Source: Myxococcus xanthus
GTDB taxonomy: Bacteria; Myxococcota; Myxococcia; Myxococcales; Myxococcaceae
DNA: 53,362 nt
Direction: 5' to 3'
Assembly: GCF_013116825.1 (NCBI RefSeq)
Contig: NZ_JABFNS010000054.1
Coordinates: forward strand, 1-53,362
Under the pieces are notes generated by a model, which ran no database searches, was not told the origin of the DNA, and saw only the letters and a program-made list of their open reading frames with translations. Shown here in pieces: positions 17,715 to 28,246 of this stretch; the first letter of the stretch is position 1, and each line of letters opens with the position of its first letter. A program made the position numbers and the translations under genes.

Positions 17715-18355
17715 AGGACGTGCGGCGTGGTGTAGCCCTGCCCCAGGTCCACCACCTCGCGCACCGCGAAGCCCGCGTCCTTCAGGTAGCGCGTCATCTC
17801 GGCTCGAGGCTTCAGCGCCATGCCGCCGCTGGCCTTCGTGCGGCCCAGCAGCGACACCATCACCCACTCCTGCGCCAGCGCCTTGCGGTGCTTCCAGGAG
17901 CCGTCACCCTCCACCTCCTTGAGCAGCAGCCGCCCGCCGGGCTTCAGCAGGCCCCGCAAGGTGGAGAGGAAGCCGGACCACTTCGACTCCGGCAGCAGGT
18001 ACAGCACGTCGCACACCACCGCCGCGTCGAAGCGCCCGGACGCGCCCCGGGCCAGCGTCTCCTCAACCGTGCCTTCCTCGATGCGCACGTTGGGCTGGCC
18101 CGCGAGCGCTCGCCGCGCCCAGGCCACCTTGCGCGAGTCCGGGTCCACGCCGTGCACGGTGCGGCCCGGGTCCTCCAGGGCCAGCAGCGCGGACAGCAAT
18201 CCATGCCCACAGCCGATGTCCGCCACGGCGCCCACGGGCGTGCGCGCGGCCATGGCCAGCAGCGGCGCGGAGAAGGCCCGCGCGTGGACGTGGAAGCGCT
18301 CGGCGACGGGCAGCCCGTCGTAGCGAAGGAGGGCCTGTTCGAGGAGGTCGCTCAT
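17687..18355 (-). CDS. class I SAM-dependent methyltransferase
   Basis: This 222-residue soluble protein has the Rossmann SAM-binding motif AVADIGCGHGLLSALLA (about 43-59), an acidic end of strand 2 (VHGVDPD), VEETLA and a motif IV-like AAVVCDVLYLLP. A basic patch WKHRKALAQEW lies in the second half. The substrate is not predictable. Its ATG overlaps the stop of the PIG-V-like gene (ATGA), so the two are almost certainly cotranscribed, hinting at modification of a lipid-linked glycan. The 3' end overlaps the convergent ChbG-like gene by 28 bases, an uncommon arrangement that both reading frames tolerate. Confidence 0.87.
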   Translation of the reverse strand: MSDLLEQALLRYDGLPVAERFHVHARAFSAPLLAMAARTPVGAVADIGCGHGLLSALLALEDPGRTVHGVDPDSRKVAWARRALAGQPNVRIEEGTVEETLARGASGRFDAAVVCDVLYLLPESKWSGFLSTLRGLLKPGGRLLLKEVEGDGSWKHRKALAQEWVMVSLLGRTKASGGMALKPRAEMTRYLKDAGFAVREVVDLGQGYTTPHVLYVAETSVP

Positions 18356-19485
18356 GAGACGTAGTAGTCCGCGCCGAAGGCCCACGAGAGGACGAGCAGC
18401 GACGCGGCGCCCACCGCCAGCGCCCCGCGCAGCAGCAAGGGCCGCTCGCGCAGCAGCATCGCGGCGGTGAGGAAGACGGGGAAGGCGGACAGCAGGTAGC
18501 GCCCCATGCCCATGAAGTCCTTGGTGGACCACGCGGGCAACCCGACGATGGCCAGGAGGTAGACGGCGTAGCCCCACCCCAGCAATTTGCGCGTGGGCCA
18601 CACCAGCGCCAGCGCCAGCAACGTGAAGAAGGCGTGCGCGGCCAGCCGGAAGGCCTCGCGCTTGTCCTGCGGCGCCAGCACGACGCGCTCGAACCAGCTC
18701 ACCTTCAGCCACGTGTGCCAGCCCGGAATCTGCTCCCAGCCGGGCGAGCCCTGCACCTTCACGAAGGCCACCGGGTCACCGAACTGGTGCCACAGGAAGA
18801 GCATGTACGCGCCGAAGCCCAGGCCCGACAGCACCGGCAGGAAGTCCACCGCGCTCCACTTCTCGCCGCGCGCGTGCTTCCACTCCAGGCGACGCACCAG
18901 CAGGCCCAGCACCACCGCGGGCGCCACGGGCCGAGCCGCGGTGGCCACCGCCGCGACGAGGACGGCGGCCCCCAGGTGCCCACGCTCCAGCAGCAGGAAG
19001 GCCGCCACCACCAGCAGGACGAACAGCGCGTCCGAATACATGGCGCCGTAGAAGTAGAGCGTGAAGGGGTAGCAGGCCATCAGCAGCCCGGCCTTCAGCG
19101 CCGTGTCCTCGTCCGTCAGCTTGCGCGCCCAGACGGTAAAGAGCATCAACGCCAGCGGGCCGCACAGCAGCGTGATGAGCACGCCGGACTGGTACACATT
19201 GGGCCCCAGCGACTCCACCGCGCGGATGAGCAGCGGGTACAGCGGGAAGAACGCCACCGAGCTCTGCTGGCCCGGAGCGAACTGGTAGCCCTCCTGGGCA
19301 ATCCGCATGTACCAGCTGGAATCCCAGGCCACCCACCCCATGGTGAAGTACTCGTCGAGCCGGACGACGGGGTTGCTGGGGTCCTTGTGGAAGAAGCGCC
19401 AGGCCCCCGCGGTGGCGGCGGCGCCACAGGCCACGACGGCCGACAGGACGACGAGGACGATGGTGCGGGACGCGGAGCGGGCCAT
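18352..19485 (-). CDS. PIG-V-like (GT-C fold) membrane glycosyltransferase
   Basis: This 377-residue protein has about nine or ten hydrophobic segments. The first periplasmic loop has the hallmark WDSSWYMRIAQEGY followed by FFPLYPLLIRA, found in PIG-V-type mannosyltransferases and related bacterial GT-C enzymes; the acidic residue in WDS is the expected catalytic one. It should transfer a sugar from a polyprenyl-phosphate donor on the periplasmic face. The neighbouring GT2 protein could supply that donor. The ATG has moderate ribosome-site support. The gene shares four bases with the methyltransferase downstream. Acceptor unknown. Confidence 0.82.
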   Translation of the reverse strand: MARSASRTIVLVVLSAVVACGAAATAGAWRFFHKDPSNPVVRLDEYFTMGWVAWDSSWYMRIAQEGYQFAPGQQSSVAFFPLYPLLIRAVESLGPNVYQSGVLITLLCGPLALMLFTVWARKLTDEDTALKAGLLMACYPFTLYFYGAMYSDALFVLLVVAAFLLLERGHLGAAVLVAAVATAARPVAPAVVLGLLVRRLEWKHARGEKWSAVDFLPVLSGLGFGAYMLFLWHQFGDPVAFVKVQGSPGWEQIPGWHTWLKVSWFERVVLAPQDKREAFRLAAHAFFTLLALALVWPTRKLLGWGYAVYLLAIVGLPAWSTKDFMGMGRYLLSAFPVFLTAAMLLRERPLLLRGALAVGAASLLVLSWAFGADYYVS

Positions 19486-19525
19486 GGGGCCCGGGAGGCT
19501 CGGGCCAGAGACGGCCTCCGGTCAA

Positions 19526-19559
19526 GCCCGGGAGCCGCTGATACGCGGGACTCCCGGGC
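19526..19559 (-). terminator. hairpin downstream of fadJ
   Basis: GCCCGGGAG (19526-19534) and CTCCCGGGC (19551-19559) make a perfect 9-bp stem with a 16-base loop, 17 bases past the fadJ stop on the minus strand. No U-tract; termination is inferred from position. Confidence 0.45.
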
Positions 19560-19576
19560 GCAGTCACTGGAATGAC

Positions 19577-21816
19577 TCAGCGCGGGTAGAACGTCTTGCC
19601 CGCCTTCACCATCTCCACCAGGTGCGGCGCGGGGGCGAAACGCTCCCCGAGCTTGTCGTGGTAGTGCTCCAGCTTGCGCAGCACCTCGGCGGGACCGCGG
19701 CTGTCCACGTAGTGGAAGGGACCGCCCAGGAAGGGCGGGAAGCCCAGGCCGAAGATGGCGCCCACGTCGCCGTCACGCGCGCTGCGGAGGACGCCCTCGC
19801 CCAGGCAGCGGATGGCCTCGTTGACCATCTGCAGCACCACGCGCTCCGCCATCTCCGCGCGGTCGAAGGAGCGGCGCTCCGTGCCGTGCGGCAGCAGGGC
19901 GTAGATGGAGCTGTCCACCTCCTGCTTCTTCCCGTCCTCGTACAGGTAGAAGCCCTTCTGCGTCTTGCGGCCCAGGCGGCCGTCGGCCACCACCTTCTCC
20001 AGGGCCTTGGGCGCCGCCATGCGCTTGCCGAAGGCGGCCTCCATGATGGGGCCCACCTTCTGCGCCACGTCGATGCCCACCTCGTCCAGGAGGGTAATCG
20101 GGCCCACGGGGAAGCCGAACTCGACCAGCGCCCTGTCCAGCTCCGCGATGTCCGCGCCTTCCGCCAGCAGGTACGCCGCCTCGTTCATGTACGGCGCGAG
20201 GATGCGCGAGGTGTAGAAGCCCGGCCCGTCGTTGACGACGATGACCGTCTTGCCCTGCTTGCGCCCCACCTCCACGCAGGTGGCCGTCACCCAGTCCGCG
20301 GTGCCCGCGTGGGTGATGATCTCCAGCAGCGGCATCTTGTGGACCGGGCTGAAGTAATGCATGCCAATGACTTGCGCCGGCCGGCGGCTGCCCTTGGCCA
20401 GCTCCGTAATCGGGATGCTGGAGGTGTTGGACGCGAAGATGGTCTGGTCGCCGGTGACGGCCTCCACCTCCGCGATGATGCGGTGCTTGAGCTTGAGGTC
20501 CTCGAACACCGCCTCGATGACCAGGTCCGCGGACTTGAAGCCGCTGTAGTCCGTGCCCGCCGTCACCAGGGCTGACTTCGCCGTGGCCTCGCGGCGCGTG
20601 AGCGAGCGCCGCTTCACGCGCTCGTCCAGGATGGACTGCACCTGCTTCATGGCCCGGCCCACGCCCGCGTCGTCCTTGTCCTTCACGCGCACGGGCACGC
20701 CCTGGAGCACGCTGGTGACATAGGCGATGCCGCCGCCCATCAGCCCGCCGCCCAGCACCGCCACCTTCTTCACCTCGCGCGGCTTCGCGTCGGGGTTGGA
20801 GGTGCCGTTCTCCTTCTTCAGCGCCGTGGTGGCGAAGAAGATTTCGACCAGCCGCTTGGAGACGTCCGACACCACCAGCTCGCCAAAGGCCTTCGCTTCC
20901 GCCTCCTGGCCCGCCTTGTGCCCGGACTCCAGGCCCACGCGCACGACCTGGAGCGCCTTCTCCGGCGCGGGGAACTTGCCGCGCGTCTTCTTCAGCAGCT
21001 GCTTGCGCGCCTGGTCGAAGAGGACCTTGCGGCCCAGCGGGTTGTCCTCCAGCGCCACCTCCGCCCACAGCTCCTTGTTGGCCAGTCCCTGGATGAAGCC
21101 CGCCAGCCCCTTCGCCTTGCCGTTCGCGGCCACGCCCTTGAAGCCCTGGCCGTGACGGCGGTCCACCTTCAGCGTTCCTTCGGCCAGCTCCTTCGCGCGC
21201 CGCACCGCGATGGCGCGGAGGATGGGCGCCGGCACCACCTCATCCACCACGCCCAGCTTCTTCGCCTTCGCGGGCTTGAGGCTCTTGCCGGTGAGGATGA
21301 GGTCCAGCGCCGCCTGCACGCCAATCAGCGCTGGCAGGCGCTGGGTACCGCCCGCGCCCGGAATCAGGCCCAGCTGTACTTCCGGCAGCCCCAGCGACGT
21401 CTTCGGGCTGTCGGTGGCGATGCGGTAGTCACACGCCAGCGCCCACTCCAGGCCGCCGCCCAGACATGCGCCGTGGATGGCCGCGACGACGGGCTTGGGG
21501 AAGTCGGCCAGCTTGTCGAAGCCCTCCTGCCCGTTGCGGCTGATGGCGGTGGCCTCCTCCGCCGTCTTGATGGTCTGCAGGAAATCGATTTTCGCCCCGG
21601 CGACGAACGAGTCCTTCTTGCCGGACGTGAAGACGACGGCCTTCACCTCGGGCTCGCGCTCCGCGCGCGCCATGACGCGCAGGAAGGCCTCGCCCGTCTC
21701 CGGCGACAGCGTGTTCACCGGCGAGTCCGGCAGGTCGAAGGTGATGACGGCGACGCCGTCCTCCACCCGGTACGAGAAGCCCTGCTTCACCTCGAGCTCT
21801 TCCGCCTTGGTGGCCA

Positions 21817-21817
<1 letters not shown>
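19577..21817 (-). CDS. fadJ: fatty-acid oxidation complex alpha subunit (enoyl-CoA hydratase / 3-hydroxyacyl-CoA dehydrogenase)
   Basis: This 746-residue bifunctional enzyme catalyses hydration of enoyl-CoA and NAD-dependent oxidation of the 3-hydroxyacyl-CoA in beta-oxidation. The N-terminal crotonase domain (about 10-190) has the oxyanion-hole segments AGAKIDFL and IHGACLGGGLEWALACDYR, followed by PEVQLGLIPGAGG. The dehydrogenase domain starts near 325 with the NAD loop VAVLGGGLMGGGIAY, then FASNTSS, IGMHYFSPVHKMPLLEI (catalytic His) and NDGPGFYTSRI. The ATG at 21817 shares one base with the fadI stop, so the two subunits are translationally coupled. The full domain set argues against truncation. 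FadJ versus FadB naming is by overall likeness and by fadI-fadJ order. Confidence 0.94.
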
Positions 21818-23118
<1,301 letters not shown>

Positions 23119-23153
23119 GTGTGCCACACCTCCAGCGAAGTCGGGAGGTGGGC

Positions 23154-23205
23154 ATCTAACGAGCGGCAATGCGTCGCGTCAATCGTCCGTTGATTCAAAA
23201 ATCAA
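23154..23205 (-). promoter_or_regulatory. fadI promoter with upstream palindrome
   Basis: On the minus strand TTGACG (23177-23182), a 17-base spacer and TTAGAT (23154-23159) form a credible promoter. Seven bases upstream of the -35 lies TTGATT-N4-AATCAA (23190-23205), a perfect 6-bp inverted repeat of the kind bound by TetR- or GntR-type fatty-acid regulators. Its position near -45 to -60 would suit an activator or a repressor that hinders polymerase entry. Elements are visible; the regulator is not in this window. Confidence 0.6.
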
Positions 23206-23255
23206 TCGGTGGACACTCCCCGCGGGAGGTTGCCGGCCGGGGGTGAAAGCGACCC

Positions 23256-24302
23256 CTACGCCCCCAGCGTGCCCTGGCGCAGGGCCACGCCGTGGCGGTG
23301 GACGGCCTCCACCAGGAACTTCGCGGAGTCGGGGTCCGTGGGCGGGAGGATGCCGTGGCCCAGGTTGAAGATGTGCCCTTCGGGGCCCGCGCGGCGGAGG
23401 ATGTCCTTCACGCGGCCGTCCAGCTCCTCACGGGGGAGGAACAGGTGCAGCGGGTCCAGGTTGCCCTGCACCGCCACGTCCGGCCCCAGCACCTTCCGGC
23501 CCTCGTCCATGGGCAGCGTCCAGTCCAAGCCCACCACGTCCGCGCCGGTGCTCTTGAGCAGCGGCAGGTGGTTGGACATGCCCACGCCGAACACGATGAC
23601 GGGCACGCCGGTGGCCTTCAGCTCGGACACCATGCGCTTGAGGTAGGGAATGCAGAAGCGCTCGTAGTCCCAGGGCGACAGCGCGCCGCCCCACGAGTCG
23701 AAAATCTGGACGATGCTCGCGCCCGCCTCCACCTGCATCTTCAGGTAGGGGATGAGCGTGTCGGTGAGCTTGCCGAAGAGGCGGTGCGCCAGCTCGGGCT
23801 GCTCGAACATCAGCCGCTTGATGAGGATGTAGCTCTTGGAGCCGCCCCCCTCCACCATGTACGCGGCCAGGGTGAAGGGCGCGCCCGCGAAGCCGATGAC
23901 GGGCACGGAGTCATTGAGCGCCTTGCGCGTGCGGCGGATGGCCTCGGCCACGAAGCCGGTGCCCTCCACCGGGTCCGGCACGCCCAGCTTGTCGATGTCC
24001 GCCGCGGAGCGCACGGGGTCGGGGAAGTGCGGTCCCTTGTCGCCCAACTCCAGGGTGATGCCCATGGCCTCCACGGGGATGAGGATGTCCGAGAAGATGA
24101 TGGCCGCGTCCACACCCAGGCGCGTCACCGGCTGGACGGTGACTTCCGCCGCCAGGTCCGGGTGCTTGCACAGGTCCAGGAAGGCGATGTTGCCGCGGAT
24201 GGCACGGTACTCGGGCAGGTAGCGGCCCGCCTGGCGCATCAGCCAGACCGGCGTCGTGTCAGTGGGCTGGCGGCGCGCCGCGCGGAGGAGTCGGTCGTTC
24301 AC
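23256..24302 (-). CDS. hemE: uroporphyrinogen decarboxylase
   Basis: This 348-residue enzyme removes four carboxyl groups from uroporphyrinogen III to give coproporphyrinogen III in heme synthesis. Signature segments are PVWLMRQAGRYLPEYR near the N-terminus and IGFAGAPFTLAAYMVEGGGSK in the middle, plus FDSWGGALSP and LGHGILPPTDP near the end. I chose the GTG at 24302 because it is preceded by GAGG and gives the family length; a longer frame reaches 24371 and would overlap the amylase gene by 16 bases. It follows the amylase gene on the same strand by 53 bases, but a shared function is not evident. Confidence 0.93.
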   Translation of the reverse strand: MNDRLLRAARRQPTDTTPVWLMRQAGRYLPEYRAIRGNIAFLDLCKHPDLAAEVTVQPVTRLGVDAAIIFSDILIPVEAMGITLELGDKGPHFPDPVRSAADIDKLGVPDPVEGTGFVAEAIRRTRKALNDSVPVIGFAGAPFTLAAYMVEGGGSKSYILIKRLMFEQPELAHRLFGKLTDTLIPYLKMQVEAGASIVQIFDSWGGALSPWDYERFCIPYLKRMVSELKATGVPVIVFGVGMSNHLPLLKSTGADVVGLDWTLPMDEGRKVLGPDVAVQGNLDPLHLFLPREELDGRVKDILRRAGPEGHIFNLGHGILPPTDPDSAKFLVEAVHRHGVALRQGTLGA

Positions 24303-24355
24303 TTCGAACCTCGGAGTGGGCCCCGCGCCAGGCGGGGCGAATGAAACACGTGCGG

Positions 24356-26722
24356 TCAGCGCTGGCTCCACGCCAGCGTCTGGCGCAGCGGCCCGGTGCC
24401 TTCGTCCACGAACAGCAGACGATTGGCGCCGGCCTCCCAGTCAAAAGTGCCCTGGGAGCCGCCGCGCAAGAGCTTGTACTCGAAGACGGCGCCCACGGGC
24501 AGCGACAGCGCGAAGCCGTCGGGCCCCGGACGAAGTGAGCGCTCGGGCTTCCACCCGCCCAGCTCCGGCCCGCTGCCCACCAGCCGCACCGACGGGTCCC
24601 CCACCGCCAGCTCCACCCGGCGCCGCGTCCCCAGCCCCCGCCACCGCAGGCCCGCGAGCCTCGCCGCCGTGGCGAAGCCGCCCGCCGCAGGGGGCTTCAG
24701 CCGCGCCAGGGCCACCTCGCCGGCGGGCACGCGCATGAAGCCCGCGCCCCCGGCGGCCAGCGGCGGCGCCAGGGCCAGCGGCTCCAGCTTCGCGCCGGCC
24801 AGCCCGTCAGGCAGCGGCACGTCCACGGCGCTGTCACGGGTATTCACGGCGATGACGACGGCCTCGTCGGCGGTGACGCGGGCGTAGGCGAAGAGGTCCT
24901 CCCGGGCGGCGAGCATCCACGTCTCGCCACGCTGGAGGGCCTCACTGCCTCGCCGCAACGCCAGCAACCCGCCAATCCACGACCGCAGCGGGTGGTTCGT
25001 GAAGCGCATGTCGCCCCGGTTCTCCGGCTCCTTCGCGCCCGTCAGGCCCTCCTCGGTGCCGTAGGTGAGCGCCGGCACGCCGCGCGCGGTGAGCTGCACC
25101 GCCAGCGCCCGCTTCACCCGCTCCACGTCACCACCGCACTCGCTCATCACCCGGGGCAGGTCGTGGTTGTCCACCATCGTCACGAGCGAGCCCGGCGCCG
25201 GGTAGAGCCGGTCGTTGAAGAGGATGGCGCCCAGGTGCGACGGGGAGCGGTCCCTGCAGAAGACGTCCACCAGCGCGAAGGCCAGCGGGAAGTCGAACAT
25301 CGTCCCGAAGCGGCCCTCCTTCATCGTGTTCGACAGCAGCACCGGGTCGCCGTCCAGCATCTCCCCCAACAGCAGGAAGTCCGGCCCCGCGTGCTGGCGC
25401 AAGTCGTCGTTGTAGCGAGCCCAGAAGGAGGTGGGCATGTGCTTCACCGCGTCCAGCCGGAAGCCCGCGGGCTGGAGCACGTCCACCCATCGGCGCGAAT
25501 GTGCCAGCAGGTGCGCGTACACCTCTTCCTTCTCCACGGCGAGGTCCGGCAGGCCGTGCACGTCTCCCATCACCAGCTCGCGTGAATCGCCCCAGTCCTT
25601 GATGGGCCCCAGGCCGTGGAACCAGTCGGGCCGCTCACGCGACAGGCGCGTCTCCGGCCCCACGTGGTTGAGCACCACGTCCAGCACCAGCCGCATGTCC
25701 CGGCGGCGCAACTCCGCCGCCAGCGTCTTCAGCAGGGCCTCGTCTCCGAAGCGAGGCTCCACCCGGCCGAAGTCCTCCACCCAGTAGCCGTGGAAGGCGC
25801 CGTACCCATGGAACTTGTCGGTGCGCATCTGGAAGACGGGTGAAAGCCACACCGTGCGGACACCGAGCTGCTGCAGCCCGTCCAGTCGGTCAATGACGCC
25901 TTGCAGGTCTCCGCCGTGAAAGGCCTGCGCGTCCTCCAGGTCCACGGCACCGTCGTTCTTCGGGTCGCCATTGGAGAACCGGTCCACCATCACGAAGTAG
26001 ACCGCGTCTCCCGCCGGCGGCTCCCACGAACCCCGGTAGGGCTGCACGGCCGGCGTGCCCGTGCCCGGCTCGATGCCCGGTCCGGCCGGCGCGTCGAGGC
26101 CCGGCACCGTGCCCGGTCCACCGTCCGTGTCCGGCACCAGGAAGGGCGAGGCCAGGAAGGAGTCGAACAGCGCGCCCGCCTGCCCGGCGATCTGCGTGGC
26201 CACCTCCAACTGCGCATCGTCCTCGCGCTGCTGGTCGAATTGAAGCGCCGCGCCGTAGTCCTGGGTGACGACGGTGGGCGCCATGGCGGAGTCCGCGCGC
26301 GCGCCCGTGGTCCGCACCGAGACGTCCCACGAGAAGCGGCCCCCCACCTGGCTGAAGAACGACACCCGCGTCTCCACCAGCAGGTGCAGCGGCGCCTCCG
26401 GCGTCAGCGCCTTCAGCATCTCGAAGCGGCGCTGCGAGTCGCGCACCTTCGCGAAGTAGGCGGCGTAGTCCGCGTAGGGCACCACCTCCACGCGCAGGTT
26501 GCGCCTGGCCAGGGTCTCCGCGATGCGTTGCTTCAGTCCTTCCGGGACGTCCGCCACCACGCCTGCCCGCCGCGCGTCATCCCGCACGTAGGCCACGGCG
26601 ACCACCGTGCCGCTGGGCGCCAGGGGCGGAGGCGCCGCGCGAGGCAGGCACGCCGCGAGCGTCACCGCGGCCAGCGCCGCCGTGAGGGAGAGCACCGCGC
26701 TCCATCGCCTTGTCAGAACCAT
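24356..26722 (-). CDS. GH13 alpha-amylase lipoprotein with C-terminal CBM20-like domain
   Basis: This 788-residue protein has a lipoprotein leader ending LAAC (Cys25). Residues about 35-215 form an unrecognised N-terminal domain. The GH13 barrel follows (VYFVMVDRFSNGD; VLDVVLNHVG; nucleophile Asp in GFRLDAVKHM; acid/base Glu in LLLGEMLDGD; third Asp in MVDNHDLPR). A small beta domain comes next, and at the C-terminus (about 700-788) a CBM20-like starch-binding module with VGSGPELGGWKPE. It should cut starch or glycogen at the cell surface or in the periplasm. It is in one strand group with the barrel protein (start overlaps its 3' end by 10 bases) and the debranching lipoprotein, facing the maltodextrin importer. 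Confidence 0.9.
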   Translation of the reverse strand: MVLTRRWSAVLSLTAALAAVTLAACLPRAAPPPLAPSGTVVAVAYVRDDARRAGVVADVPEGLKQRIAETLARRNLRVEVVPYADYAAYFAKVRDSQRRFEMLKALTPEAPLHLLVETRVSFFSQVGGRFSWDVSVRTTGARADSAMAPTVVTQDYGAALQFDQQREDDAQLEVATQIAGQAGALFDSFLASPFLVPDTDGGPGTVPGLDAPAGPGIEPGTGTPAVQPYRGSWEPPAGDAVYFVMVDRFSNGDPKNDGAVDLEDAQAFHGGDLQGVIDRLDGLQQLGVRTVWLSPVFQMRTDKFHGYGAFHGYWVEDFGRVEPRFGDEALLKTLAAELRRRDMRLVLDVVLNHVGPETRLSRERPDWFHGLGPIKDWGDSRELVMGDVHGLPDLAVEKEEVYAHLLAHSRRWVDVLQPAGFRLDAVKHMPTSFWARYNDDLRQHAGPDFLLLGEMLDGDPVLLSNTMKEGRFGTMFDFPLAFALVDVFCRDRSPSHLGAILFNDRLYPAPGSLVTMVDNHDLPRVMSECGGDVERVKRALAVQLTARGVPALTYGTEEGLTGAKEPENRGDMRFTNHPLRSWIGGLLALRRGSEALQRGETWMLAAREDLFAYARVTADEAVVIAVNTRDSAVDVPLPDGLAGAKLEPLALAPPLAAGGAGFMRVPAGEVALARLKPPAAGGFATAARLAGLRWRGLGTRRRVELAVGDPSVRLVGSGPELGGWKPERSLRPGPDGFALSLPVGAVFEYKLLRGGSQGTFDWEAGANRLLFVDEGTGPLRQTLAWSQR

Positions 26723-28209
26723 CCTTCGGCCTCGATCGCGACCACCGAGTGCCAGTGACGCTCGGGGCCGACGTAAACGTTGTACTGGTCCAGGCTGTCC
26801 ACGAAGGAGTTGCCGAACGCCGCATGTTGGGTGGAGCGCTGGAGCCCGTACAACAGCCGCAGGCTGGGGCGCGCGTAGATGCTGCGACCCGTGGGGTTGA
26901 GCACCACACCGGCCTTGAACTGCCAGGTGTCGCGCGTGTCGCTGTCACCGAACTCCAGGCCACGCGAGTCCGCCATGCCGCCGGTGCTGGTGAACACCGA
27001 GTCCACATGGTTGCGGTAGAGATTGCCGTTCAGGCTCTTCTCGCGCGCGACGCTGCTCTCCACCAGGAGGTGAACCTTGTCAGTGAGGAAGTACTGAAGG
27101 CGGAGCACCGTGGAGGCGATGACGCGGTTGTCCTCGCCCGCGGCGATCTTGTTGTCTCTATTGAACGAGTAGCCAGCCCATACGCCCCAGAGCGCCTCCA
27201 GCTTGTCGGGGATGATGCGCAGGTAGGCCTCGTTGCCGAGGTTGGCGTCGTAGCGCTCGTCGGTCTGGTCCGTGACGTACACGGTCCAGTCCCGGCCCCG
27301 GAAGTTCTCCGTGTAGAAGGGCTGCGGGTGGCGCTTCTCGAAGGTCAGGTACAGGTTGCTCCACACCAGCGGCCCCACCCCGCCGAAGCCCACGTATCCC
27401 ATGGCCCGGTACGACAGCGCGCTGCGCGCCTTCAGGTCCGGGACCAGGTCCTCCGCGCCCGGGTTGGCCTCGAAGTAGCGCCGCACCACCTCGCGCCGCG
27501 CGAAGTTCTCGTAGCTGGTCCCGGGCGACGCGTAGAGCGCGTTCCGGTTGCCGCGCACCGCGGGCTCGTAGCCCACCTGCCCGCGGATCCCCACCTCCAG
27601 ATGACCAGGAATCAACCGGTAACGGAACGACGCGGCGCCCGTCAGCACTGTGTTGTAGTTGTTCGGGCGCAGCGTGTAGCCGCTGTCCCCCACCGCCAGC
27701 AGGACGTCGTAGCGGTCACCCTGGTAAGTGCCGGACAGGCCCACCGTGTCCCAGAGCAGCGTGCCGGGACGCTGGTCGTAGATGTGCAAGTCGTTCCAGC
27801 GGTCCTCGAGCGTGCCGAGCTGCCACGTCACCCGGTCCAGCAGGATGTTGCCGGCGCGGACGAAGAGGTAGTCAGCGCTGAAGTTCACCAGCGAGCCATT
27901 ACCGGGATCCGCCGAACGAAACGACCTGCCAGAGATACGGGAGTGGACCTCAGCCCATACGTCGTCGGTCCCCGGCGTCGCCTGCAACGCATCCAGCCGC
28001 AGGTTGAGCTCACCGTAAGGGCTTTCGTTGAGGAGCCGACCGTAGAGCCAGTAATAGCCCAACTGGCCCGAGCCGCCCGCGAAGTCCGGGCGGGTCATGA
28101 TGCGGAAGTAACCCGCGGCCCCGAAGCGATCGCGAGGCGCTTCGGCCAGGGCAACGAGCGGCAGGAACGTCAACAGGATGGCGCAGAGGCGCGCAGGCAG
28201 GACTCGCAT
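26713..28209 (-). CDS. putative outer-membrane beta-barrel protein of the starch locus
   Basis: This 498-residue protein has a Sec signal peptide (about residues 1-22, ending VALAEA) and then alternating aromatic/polar strands with many Tyr, Trp and Arg and a C-terminal Phe (EAEGWF), the classic signature of outer-membrane barrels. I see no family motif by eye; it is not obviously LamB. Its place between an amylase and a debranching enzyme, divergent to a maltodextrin ABC importer, suggests a glucan-specific porin, or a barrel that anchors or displays the enzymes. The ATG at 28209 gives the signal peptide. Its 3' end overlaps the amylase start by 10 bases, so they are cotranscribed. Confidence 0.72.
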   Translation of the reverse strand: MRVLPARLCAILLTFLPLVALAEAPRDRFGAAGYFRIMTRPDFAGGSGQLGYYWLYGRLLNESPYGELNLRLDALQATPGTDDVWAEVHSRISGRSFRSADPGNGSLVNFSADYLFVRAGNILLDRVTWQLGTLEDRWNDLHIYDQRPGTLLWDTVGLSGTYQGDRYDVLLAVGDSGYTLRPNNYNTVLTGAASFRYRLIPGHLEVGIRGQVGYEPAVRGNRNALYASPGTSYENFARREVVRRYFEANPGAEDLVPDLKARSALSYRAMGYVGFGGVGPLVWSNLYLTFEKRHPQPFYTENFRGRDWTVYVTDQTDERYDANLGNEAYLRIIPDKLEALWGVWAGYSFNRDNKIAAGEDNRVIASTVLRLQYFLTDKVHLLVESSVAREKSLNGNLYRNHVDSVFTSTGGMADSRGLEFGDSDTRDTWQFKAGVVLNPTGRSIYARPSLRLLYGLQRSTQHAAFGNSFVDSLDQYNVYVGPERHWHSVVAIEAEGWF

Positions 28210-28246
28210 GGGCGGGCCCCGCTTATAGCGCAACCTGCTTGCCTGC

